A stretch of DNA of 64,000 bases from Kalaharituber pfeilii (taxonomy: Eukaryota > Ascomycota > Pezizomycetes > Pezizales > Pezizaceae), in NCBI GenBank assembly GCA_015179045.1, contig WHUZ01000077.1, positions 248,001-312,000 on the forward strand. Direction: 5' to 3'. This document shows, one piece after another, positions 51,569 through 60,932 of this stretch (position 1 is its first letter; every line of letters begins with the position of its first letter). Below the pieces are notes generated by a model. The model saw nothing but the letters and a program-made list of their open reading frames with translations, was not told where the DNA came from and did not search any database. A program made the translations under genes and the position numbers.

Positions 51569-52642
51569 TCAATAAGGTGTCGCATTACCACCGGCTGCAA
51601 TAACAGCTCGAAGCCGGTCTGGCATACTTCTAACTAATGACAGGAGACGCTCTTTGGTTATTTTTTCCCACTCTTCTTGGAGCTTTTCCTTCAGTAAAGT
51701 TAAATCCTTAATGCGCCCATACTTTAAACCCAATTCCACTTCCATGTCACCCCAAAGCAGTTCAATGGGATTTAAATCCGGGGATTGCGCTACACACTCT
51801 AAAGATTCCATCCCATTTTTAATTCGGCATGCTTTTGAATGACCATTATGACCCGGTGCACCATCTTCCACTACTACAGTCCATCCATAGAACTCACAAG
51901 CTTTATGCCAAAAAGGTATAAGCAAAGGATCTAGGATATTAGTAGTATATTTCGCGGAATCCATTTTTGCACCAGATGGTACAAAATAAAGATCCGATTT
52001 TAACTCTCCACAAAAGGCACCCCATACCATAACTGATTGCCGACCGGATTCCCATATCTCATCAACGCAGTCAGGATGAAACTCTTCACTTGCATGACGA
52101 ATTACCAATTGTCGATGTCCGAAACCCACAGTGTTATATGTAGATTCATCTGTCCAAATAACACGTAACCAATCCTCCGTAAAATGTAGACGTTTCTGAC
52201 ACCATGCAACTCGTTTCGGTTTGTTGTCATCTCGGATACCCCATTTTTTTCGAGGATATCTTTTGTAATATCCCATACTTTTCATCGCTTCTTGGACTGC
52301 ACGTGCTGAACACTCATATCCCATGGCTTCTTTAATTTCTTCCCAGGATAACCGCCGTGTATATCGATCTCGTGTAACGAACTCCTTCAACCGCTGCTTC
52401 TCTTCTTCGGTGAAAAAAATAGGACGGCCAGTTCTTTTTCTATTACTTGGAGTACCAAGTATTTTCGCTCGTCTATAAATCGCTTCACATGATCGATAGT
52501 CTACATTGACAAGAGCTGCTATATCTTTCCACTTCATTTGTGCATCGTCGCGTAAAGTAATAATTCGGAGGCGCTCATCTCGAGTAGTTTCTCGGTTGCG
52601 AATTTTATGATTGAAATCTTTGCGTGTGCCTTTGATTTTCAT
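51569..52642 (-). CDS. Tc1/mariner-type transposase, intact
   Basis: An uninterrupted frame of 357 codons from the ATG at 52642. N-terminal bipartite HTH: residues 20-60 (RDERLRIITLRDDAQMKWKD, IAALVNV) and 75-120 (RPIFFTEEEKQRLKEFV, LSWEEIKEAMGY). The GRP linker motif lies near 72. Catalytic residues: D165 (IWTDEST), D260 (VVVEDGAPGHNG) and E294 (QSPDLNPIELLW), close to DD34E spacing. Usual length for the family is 340-350. All catalytic residues are present, so the protein could be active. I found no convincing TIR pair around it, so the copy itself may be stranded. Confidence 0.92.
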   Translation of the reverse strand: MKIKGTRKDFNHKIRNRETTRDERLRIITLRDDAQMKWKDIAALVNVDYRSCEAIYRRAKILGTPSNRKRTGRPIFFTEEEKQRLKEFVTRDRYTRRLSWEEIKEAMGYECSARAVQEAMKSMGYYKRYPRKKWGIRDDNKPKRVAWCQKRLHFTEDWLRVIWTDESTYNTVGFGHRQLVIRHASEEFHPDCVDEIWESGRQSVMVWGAFCGELKSDLYFVPSGAKMDSAKYTTNILDPLLIPFWHKACEFYGWTVVVEDGAPGHNGHSKACRIKNGMESLECVAQSPDLNPIELLWGDMEVELGLKYGRIKDLTLLKEKLQEEWEKITKERLLSLVRSMPDRLRAVIAAGGNATPY

Positions 52643-53112
52643 TTTGCTCTTATGCAGGCTTCAGCGGGGATTTGCTGTGACTGGAAAGTAGACTTATGCG
52701 AGTGGGTTGGAAACAAAAGGAGCATGTATCATAACTATGCGAAGCGTGTAGGAAAGTATGCGCGTAGAATACGGTAAACAATACTTTCTACATAACAAAC
52801 AGCTGGATCCAATCCTAGCAACTACCCCTGTCATATTGTATGCAACTTTTCGCGCTTCTGAAGACTTACCCCTGCCCCGAGTACTAGTAAATGGAGTGCT
52901 TAGTCATCGAATCAAATGTCGTCCCTACTCCGCGTACAGATGCCCCCAACCATAGGGCGGCATACAAGTAATGATACTCAAAAAAAAAAAAAAGGAACGT
53001 GCCCTGCAGCACAGACACGTGATAACTTATTTTTAAAAAAAAGTTAAAAAAAGAAAATTCACTGGTGCGGTTCGCATATGGCTTGGTGACTGGACAGGAT
53101 TTCTGAGTGAAT
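52643..53112. other. No gene; half-hairpin LINE tail at about 52945-52993
   Basis: CCCCCAACCATAGGGCGGCA, then TACAAGTAATGATACTC and 13 A, is a diverged 5'-truncated tail. Otherwise unremarkable. Confidence 0.45.
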
Positions 53113-53124
53113 AACAGGTGACAA

Positions 53125-53210
53125 TTTTTTTTTTTTTTTTTTTTTATTTCATTAATCGCATGCCGCCCTATGGGCTATGGCAATGTTTAATTACATGTGA
53201 GGAATATGGA
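53125..53210 (-). mobile_element. LINE-tail micro-insertion (86 bp)
   Basis: Hairpin tail with a few bases of 3' UTR, flanked by AACAGGTGACAA (53113-53124 and 53211-53222). Confidence 0.9.
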
Positions 53211-53222
53211 AACAGGTGACAA

Positions 53223-53782
53223 GGTTTGATGAGAGCATTTGTACACTTTAGTTTGGCAGCATAGGAGCCGAAAAAAATGTCCTATCTGGCGAGTTAACTT
53301 TTACAACAGTGGAAATCTGGTAAGTAACTTTTTGTTTTCTACGCAATTACAATAGATGTAATCAATGATGTCAGTTAATCTATGCCCACCATTGCATTAA
53401 ATCCTAGACTTACAGTATATGCACGTTGTCAGCGCCTAAGGTACTAGATTTGTGCAAGTTTTCTACTTCATGTTGAATTTAATATCTGAATGTAACGAAC
53501 ATGATGTAAATAGCTCTGGAGGGATAAGAAATAACAAAAATTTAGCGCTAGTAACAGGAAAAACAGGAATGGCAGCGAAACGATTTCTCTTTTTGCCCAA
53601 ATTTCGAGTCCAAGGTCAGCATCCTCTTTCTAGACTAGCTTCTCCACTGTCGTGAAAGGTCAACTTTATGCCAATCTTTTGCTGGGGAAATAGGTTGCAT
53701 CTGAAGCAGCATGACACCGTCAGCGAAATGGACATCCTCATGCAGCACGGTGAAAAGGCAAAAGAGAGGTGGACTAACAGTA
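53223..53782. other. Downstream region of the galectin gene; no gene seen
   Basis: AT-rich with short ORFs on the plus strand. Confidence 0.4.
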
Positions 53783-54322
53783 TTACAGCATGCTGTTATG
53801 CTGTTGTTCTGAAAACCAAGCCCTGCCTGACACTAGTTGGCCTAGAGTTTGGAACTGGGTCACGGCAAGGGTAGCAGAGAGTGGTCTGGGCTTCTCGGGA
53901 TTTTCCATGTAGGACACCTGTACGACGGGCTCATGCACCCGCTTATTGAACATGTGCACCGTGCGCCCGTCAAACATGATCTGATAGCGGTCACCTTGAT
54001 CATAGACTGTAACGGTAGCTCCATGACGGATGAATGCGCCTTGCAGCTGGATACGCTCCTCATCGTCCCATTTTCCGCTGCGGCGAGTATTGAAGACCAC
54101 AATATTCTCATGGCGGCGGAAGGAGATGTGAAGACCGTAGTCACCGGAGCTTGTCACGAAGTTGAGTTGAGAATTGTCAACAGTGCTTGCAGTGGGAGCA
54201 TAGTTTGAGCTGAGACCGTAAGAGCCGGATTGGAACATCAAAATTCCCTCTGCCTGGAAAGGGGAACTTAAAATAAGAATGGTATTGAGCTTGACGAGGT
54301 AGAATCTATCGGTGGTAGGCAT
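53783..54322 (-). CDS. Fungal galectin (beta-galactoside-binding lectin)
   Basis: 179 codons from the ATG at 54322 (MPTTDRFYLV). An upstream in-frame TTG is not needed. The carbohydrate-recognition signature is clear: LHISFRR (65-70, with Ser where animal galectins have Asn), ENIVVFNTRR (72-81), then W85 and EER (88-90) in SGKWDDEERI. It continues with HGATVTVYDQGDRYQIMFDG and HMFNKRV, the usual beta-strands. The size fits single-domain fungal galectins of about 150-170 residues. No signal peptide is seen, consistent with non-classical secretion or cytosolic location. In fungi such lectins are associated with fruiting bodies and defence; a role here is inference. A short in-frame intron near residues 9-22 cannot be excluded. 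Confidence 0.82.
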   Translation of the reverse strand: MPTTDRFYLVKLNTILILSSPFQAEGILMFQSGSYGLSSNYAPTASTVDNSQLNFVTSSGDYGLHISFRRHENIVVFNTRRSGKWDDEERIQLQGAFIRHGATVTVYDQGDRYQIMFDGRTVHMFNKRVHEPVVQVSYMENPEKPRPLSATLAVTQFQTLGQLVSGRAWFSEQQHNSML

Positions 54323-55085
54323 GGTAACTATCAAGATATCCTGAGTATACCGGGTCGTTAGTTTCTGGGAGGAGGAAGTGCTACAAACCGGAGTAATAAA
54401 AAAGTAGAGAGATGTCTAGGGCGGATAGAGGGCTTGATATAATCCTCTCCCACGTCGGGCACCAGTTAGACCTACACTTTCGTAATGGGAAACTGTAAAA
54501 GCATGGGGCGTCATCAACTTATGGCTTAAGCATGGTTTGAGATTTCTGCAATCTCGGGAATATGAATGGTCGTATCTAGAGGCAGTACGAGTTGAAGCAT
54601 GCACAGTTAGCCACTTTGCCGGGATACGCATCTCCATTTCGTCAGAGCCAGTATCTCGACATTCCTGCAGCACCATGGACCTGCTGTTGGCAATATTGCA
54701 AATCCAATGTGCATACATCACACATGTGGCGACAAGCTGGGGGAATTACAGTATTCTTACCCTAAGCCCTTGTTCTGCCATCGCGAGCAGCAAGCGAGGA
54801 CATGTGATGGGGGAAAAAAGCCTTCAGCCCTTGCAATGGTATGCATAACCTAGCTGTTGTAGGACCTGAGGAGGCACATATGGTCGCATAGGGAGTCAAA
54901 GATTCCTCTTGTCCTTACTATAGGCTGGCTGCTATCATGGCGGGGTTACGCGACAGAAAAAAAAATAAAATTGCATGATGCACAGGCTTGCTAATGGCAG
55001 TCGCTACATTGTGTGCGTCATTTGTTTAACCTTAGGAAGTGATAATAGATGCAGTTCTAAAATGTCATCCTTGCGCTGGAATTGT
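54323..55085. other. Upstream region of the galectin gene; no gene seen
   Basis: Short ORFs only. It should contain the galectin promoter; no element identified. Confidence 0.4.
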
Positions 55086-55098
55086 AAATGCACAAGCT

Positions 55099-55481
55099 CA
55101 GGCAGGCTTAAATTACCGGCCCTTGCAAATCGCCGACTGGAGGAAGTATCTCTCGACGCTGGCGGGGATCCTGGGAAAACAAAGGACTGAAAGAATGGAG
55201 ATACCACATAGGGAAGGCTGAATCACCGGAATGCCGATGGTGCGGGGAGGCCCCGGAAAACTGGGAACATGTACCGAAAGACTGCAAGGCGTGGGCTAGG
55301 AAATGCGGGGGGCGGAAGGTATAAGACAGATTGATAAGGGAGTAAACATACGGGAGATCTTGGAATGGGCACGGGGAGAATAGATGAGAGTGACGCATAT
55401 ATTTCACTTATTTTATGTATTTAAATATTGCCATAGCCCATAGGGCGGCATGCGATTAATGAAAGAAAAAAAAAAAAAAAA
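55099..55481 (+). mobile_element. 5'-truncated LINE 3' end (383 bp)
   Basis: Flanked by AAATGCACAAGCT (55086-55098 and 55482-55494). It encodes QAGLNYRPLQIADWRKYLST then, after a frameshift, ESPECRWCGEAPENWEHVPK. It ends with 3' UTR and an ATTGCC...GCGAT tail. Close relative of 5707-6203. Confidence 0.92.
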
Positions 55482-55494
55482 AAATGCACAAGCT

Positions 55495-55792
55495 GAAAGC
55501 GGTGATTGCATATGGGGCCATGCAGCGCCAGCTATCTGCAACTGATGGACGATAATCCATGCTGGTGCGGAATGGCGCCGCGCAGTGTTTCAGTTGGTTA
55601 TTCAAGTTATCGGGACATTTGGTCTCAATACAGTAGACATTGAAACCATGACCATGACGGAGCGGTCGTACAACCGCTGTGAATGCGATAAGGGCGCTAT
55701 ACAAGTAATGAAAAAAAAAAAAAAAAAAAAAAGGCCTCCCCAATCGTCCCTCCGATGTTAATGAGCACTCACTCATCTTGCGGGGCACTATC
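55495..55792. other. Intergenic with a half-hairpin tail at about 55690-55733
   Basis: AAGGGCGCTATACAAGTAATG plus about 23 A is a decayed tail. No gene. Confidence 0.45.
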
Positions 55793-55801
55793 ACAGTTAA
55801 C

Positions 55802-56245
55802 GTACAGACCACTGGAATACCTGGGGACCAGAAGGAGGGTGTCCACACTCGCAGGCATAATGGGGGACAAAGGACTGAGACAATGGAGATACCAGATAGG
55901 AAAAGAAGAGTCACCGGAGTGCAGGTGGTGTGGAAAAGCCCTCGAGAATTACAGACACATAACGAAAGACTGTGAGGCGTGGAAGAAGAGATTACCGGGA
56001 GGCGAGGCGGGGATGAAGATGCCAAAGGGGGGGAGAAGGGGAAAAAGAAAGAGGGGGAGAAGGAGGGGATGAAACTGGTTGAGGTGTTGGACTGGGCAGC
56101 GAGCTAGTTTCTTTGTTTCACACACTCTACGTCTCTTTATGATTTATCAGTTACTATTTGTTCTTTATGTACCTAACACCTCGCCGTAGCCTATCAGGCG
56201 GCACGCGAGTAATGAAATAAAAAAAAAAAAAAAAAAAAAAAAAAA
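55802..56245 (+). mobile_element. 5'-truncated LINE 3' end (444 bp)
   Basis: Flanked by ACAGTTAAC (55793-55801 and 56246-56254). It encodes VSTLAGIMGDKGLRQWRYQI, GKEESPECRWCGKALENYRH, ITKDCEAWKKRLPGGEAG and a Lys/Arg/Gly-rich end. Its tail hairpin is the CGTAGCCT...AGGCGGCACG variant, paired throughout. Confidence 0.92.
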
Positions 56246-56972
56246 ACAGTTAACCTGTGCGGAAGATTAGGCATGCGACGTAAACTGTACTTAAACCGAG
56301 ACTCCTGTGCACACCTCTCAGATGGCAGACTAATTGAGCTCTTTTCCTGGCGTCTTAGGACCATTTTCTTACCACTCATTTTGTCAAGATTCTGTTTTGA
56401 CCGACCGGTGAGACCCAGTCAGTATGTACTCCACGCATGATACATCATCCGCATGTCTATAGCCACCCATGTGTTGTCTCCTGACGGAATGTCATCTACC
56501 TGGGCCGGCAGAGCATTCGCCATGTTCTGGCCTACCGACGAACATTGCGGTTCGCGAACCGGCCAATTCGTCGGTGGGCTGGCTAATTCGCGAATGGGCC
56601 AGCCCACCGACGAACACTGGTTTAGTACAAGTACCACTAGGTACCTCTACGTACTACCAGTGATTGAGTATAGAGAAACATTCTGCTACCAAGGTTAATT
56701 GATAAGCCAGTTACTGTGTGCTAGCACAGCCCTATTGCCACTGACAAGTTGCCACCTACAAGTTGCTACTTCTTACCCACATACCAGAGGATAATACAGA
56801 CAGTTTAATTAATAATTCACTACGCTTCTAGACTGCTATAGTTAAGAATACCAATTTGTAATCATAACTTAATTATTGTTAACCGAAACAATAGAAGAAA
56901 ATTACTAAATATGCTTCTAGTATTTTCTTACTCTAAGCGAAATTTTGGAGTGTTATCTTCATAGGTAGAGAT

Positions 56973-58644
56973 GTTCTGGCCCACCGACGAACATTTTCCG
57001 GTTCGCGAACCGGCCAGCCGATTCGTGAACCGGCCGGCCCCGTGAAAAACATATGGTGTTTTTCACGGGGCCAGCCCAGCCACGAACACCTGGCCCAGCG
57101 GCGAACATGAATGTACCTCGATGTACCTATATGTAATATATATACTCGCTTATTTTTTTTTTTATATATCATTACTCGCATGCCGCCTTGCAGGCTATGG
57201 CGAGGGTTTAGATACATGAATGATAATCAACGGAAAAATAAGTAACAGATAAGGAGATAAAGTGAAAATATGAGCGGTTACTCCGCCGCCCAGTCCATCA
57301 CCTCCGCCAACGTTCTCTCCCCCCCCCTTATACTCGCTTATGATTTAATGTAATAGTGATCTATCATACAGCCAGCTAAGCAATTTCCACAGTCTCCTAT
57401 CCCCCTATGCAGTCATCTATGTACAAACAATAGTACTTTTTTTTTTTTTATATCATTACTCGCATGCCGCAGTATGGGCTATGGGGAGGTATTTATTAAA
57501 GAAAGAAAATTAACCGTCACTAAATACATGTGGTGCCCGCAATACTCATACATGGTGCGGGTAGAATGTACACACTGGTCAATACAGCCTATTTCCTCCG
57601 TCTGTCCGGCTCGTATTGAGTGGTCCTCAACCATTTCCCACCTAACCTAACTCTGTCTACGCCCGTCGCTGCCTCCAAGTACACACGACCGAGCTGGTCA
57701 TTTTTCCTTCTTCCAGTAGCGCGTTCTTTCGTCTCAGCCACCTTATCCCCACGGTCTTGTCTAGCCTATCATTCCCGGACTCCAACCATTTCCGGACCTT
57801 CCCTAAATATACATCACTATGTTCACTCTCATTCTCCTGGTTGGTACATTGACCAGCATTGCTTTTATTACAAGAATAAGAACATTTAACCTTTTGACAT
57901 ATGCATGTACAACGAAGAGAAGAACAGGTACCTAGACAAGAACATGAAATTTTGTCTTGACAAGTTTTATCATGATGAGGTTACTTAAAGTGGGTACTTG
58001 GCACTTGCAGGGCTCTTATTATCTACTGTTTCTGGTAATACAACCACCAAACTTTTCATTCTTGGCATCAACGCAATCCCTGTTACTGCCACAACATAAT
58101 ACCAGAATGGCGGAGGATTCCGGAAATCTCTACCTATGAAGATAACACTCCAAAATTTCGCTTAGAGTAAGAAGAATACTAGAAGCATATTTAGTAATTT
58201 TCTTCTAGTGTTTCGGTTAACAATAATTAAGTTATGATTACAAATTGGTATTCTTAACTATAGCAGTCTAGAAGCGTAGTGAATTATTAATTAAACTGTC
58301 TGTATTATCTTCTAGTATGTGGGTAAGAAGTAGCAACTTATCACCGACAGCAACTTATCACCGACAGCAACTTTCAAGTGGCAACTTGTAGGTGGCAACT
58401 TGTCAGTGGCAATAGGGCTGTGCTAGCACACAGTAACTGGCTTATCAATTAACGCTGGTAGCAGAATGTTTCTCTATACTCAATCACTGGTAGTACGTAG
58501 AGGTACCTAGTGGTACTTGTACTAAACCAGTGTTCGTCGGTGGGCTGGCCCATTCGCGAATCAGCCAGCCCACCGACGAATTGGCCGATTCGCGAATGGG
58601 CCTGGCCGGTTCGCGAACCGCAATGTTCGTCGGTAGGCCAGAAC
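56973..58644. mobile_element. TIR element (GTTCTGGCC) with 6-bp TSD, copy 2, nested, inverted
   Basis: 1672 bp, flanked by AGAGAT (56967-56972 and 58645-58650). The empty site is at 43671-43676 of copy 1. Termini and subterminal palindromes match copy 1; a CCCCGTGAAAAACA...TGTTTTTCACGGGG-type hairpin lies near 57035-57070. It contains the antisense ORF1 C-terminal fragment (57607-57800) and tails at about 57150 and 57440. Confidence 0.9.
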
Positions 58645-58973
58645 AGAGATTTCCGGAATCCTCCGCCATTCTGGTATTATATTGTGGCAGTTACAGGGAT
58701 TGCGTTGATGCCAAGAATGAAAAGTTTGGTAGTTGTATTACCAGAAACAGTAGATAATAAGAGCCATGCAAGTGCCAAGTACCCACTTTCAGCAACCTCA
58801 TCATGATAAAACTTGTCAAGACAAAATTTCATGTTCTTGTCTAGGTACTCTTCGTTGTACATGCATATGTCAAAAGGTTAAATGTTCTTATTCTTGTAAT
58901 AAAAGCAATGCTGGTCAGTGTACTAACCAGGAGAATGAGAGTGAACATAGTAATGTATATTTAGGGAAGGTCC

Positions 58974-59007
58974 TTTTTTTTTTTTTTTTATTTCATTAAT
59001 CGCATGC
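58974..59007 (-). mobile_element. Minimal LINE-tail insertion (34 bp)
   Basis: Poly(T) then ATTTCATTAATCGCATGC only. Flanked by TTAGGGAAGGTCC (58961-58973 and 59008-59020). The empty site is in copy 1 at about 44001-44013. Confidence 0.93.
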
Positions 59008-59799
59008 TTAGGGAAGGTCCGGAAATGGTTGGAGTCCGGGAATGATAGGCTAGGCAAGACCGTGGGGATAAAGTGGCTGAGACGAAAGAACGCGCTACTG
59101 GAAGAAGGAAAAATGACCAGCTCGGTCTTGGTGTACTTGGAGGCAGCGACGGGCGTAGACAGAGTTAGGTTAGGTGGGAAATGGTTGAGGACCACTGAAT
59201 ACGAGCCAGACAGGCGGAGGAAATAGGCTGTATTGACCAGTGTGTACATTCTACCCGCACCATGTATGAGTATTGCGGGCACCACATGTATTTAGCGACG
59301 GTTAATTTTCTTTCTTTAATAAATACCTCACCATAGCCCATACTGCGGCATGCGAGTAATGATATAAAAAAAAAAAAAAAGTACTATTGTTTGTACATAG
59401 ATGACTGCATAGGGGAATAGGAGACTGTGGAAATTGCTTAGCTGGCTGTATGATAGATCACTATTACATTAAATCATAAGCGAGTATATAGGGGGGGGGA
59501 GAGAACGTTGGCGGAGGTGATGGACTGGGCGGCGGAGTAACCGGTCATATTTTCACTTTATCTCCGTATCTGTTTTTTATTTTTCCGTTGATTATATTCA
59601 TGTATCTAAACCCTCGCCATAGCCTGCAAGGCGGCATGCGAGTAAGCGAGTATATATATTACATATAGGTACATCGAGGTACATTCATGTTCGCCGCTGG
59701 GCCAGGTGTTCGTGGCTGGGCTGGCCGGTTTACTCGCGTGCCCCTAGGGCGGCACGCGAGTAATGATATAAAAAATAAAAAAAAATAAAAAATAAAAAA

Positions 59800-60642
59800 T
59801 CACCACATCTCGACGCACACCACAATTCGACGTACTTTCCCACCAAAACTAGCCACGCAGAAGAGCGTGTACCTCAACCACTAGAGCAGAATTTTGTAAG
59901 GGCTATTTAGACACACTAAATAATTACTTGTTCTTCATGTTTAGCACCCCTGCCTGCTGAAAGAAAGCATTCTCAAGGAATTATGGCACCGCAAAATTTG
60001 TAACAATAGCTTGGCATCTATTTGTATGGGATTCTTATACAATATTTCAGCAGACTGAACATACGACTCTTTTTTAGCACTTTTACACCAATAGCAATTG
60101 TCTTGTGATCAAAGGGCCTCTTCTAGTTGTATGTTGATTCACCTAATTTTATTTAGTCCATTGTGATATATTGCATAATTGGCATGCTGATAAATATTTT
60201 CAGATGCTTTTCCGATACTATTCATATGCAATATTTCTATGGGAATGAAAATATTTTAAACAGATCAACAATTACTTCAAGGATTGTATTGATGCTATTC
60301 ATGTATATCTCCATAGGGATAGATTATCCAAATGAAATGTTTAAATATTTTTATTGACTTAATTGCAGGTGCAGTGGGTAGATTTCCATATCTGCAATTT
60401 TACCGCAAAAATATATGCCAAGCCTCATGTGAAAATGTGCAGAGATATAATTCATTCATAACTATTTTTTTTTTTTTGAAAGTAGAGATGCAGGATCCGA
60501 AGAATGATACTTGCTTTAAGCCTCCTGAAAGGCGCATAGAAAAGTAGGTTCTGTGCGTGGGGATATACAGGTTCTTATTCGCTCAGTTTTGGTGGAAACG
60601 TGCATCGAATTGTGGTGTGCGTCGAGATGTGGTGAAACACAG
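59800..60642. mobile_element. Tc1/mariner-type MITE (CTGTGTTTCACCAC family), copy 3
   Basis: Right end intact (...GGTGAAACACAG then TA). The left end is slightly truncated and lies directly against an A-rich LINE tail (59735-59799). Close relative of 46309-47154. Confidence 0.8.
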
Positions 60643-60649
60643 TACATGC

Positions 60650-60918
60650 ATCGCCCCAACTATTAACCCTCTAAGGCTTGCGTAGCCTGGTGGCAGTGAT
60701 TTACCAGTGATGAGCTCTAGTGAGGGCTGGCGGCTGAGGGACGGAAGTGAAGGACACCCCATCCCGTATTGACATTTCACCCGCATCATATACGAGCACC
60801 GCGGGCACTACATGTACTTATCAGCTGTTTTTATTTTCTCTTTCTCTTAATAAACCCTCGCCATAGCCCATAGGGCGGCATGCGAGTATTGATATTAAAA
60901 AAAAAAAAAAAAAAAAAA
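60650..60918 (+). mobile_element. 3' UTR and tail of an ORF1-only element
   Basis: GCGGGCACTACATGTACTTA, CCCTCGCCATAGCCC and GCGAGTATTGATATT plus poly(A) match the 3' part of the elements ending at 3667 and 45188. No intact ORF remains. Confidence 0.7.
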
Positions 60919-60932
60919 TGAGGGCATACCCC

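Larger units (their letters stand above)
56524..59729. mobile_element. TIR element (GTTCTGGCC), copy 3, split by copy 2 and missing its right end
   Basis: The left part 56524-56972 and right part 58651-59729 align with 43161-45540. The right end is lost at GGCTGGGCTGGCC, where a LINE tail (59735-59800) begins. It carries the ORF1 C-terminal fragment at 59020-59226 and a 34-bp LINE-tail insertion. Confidence 0.8.
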
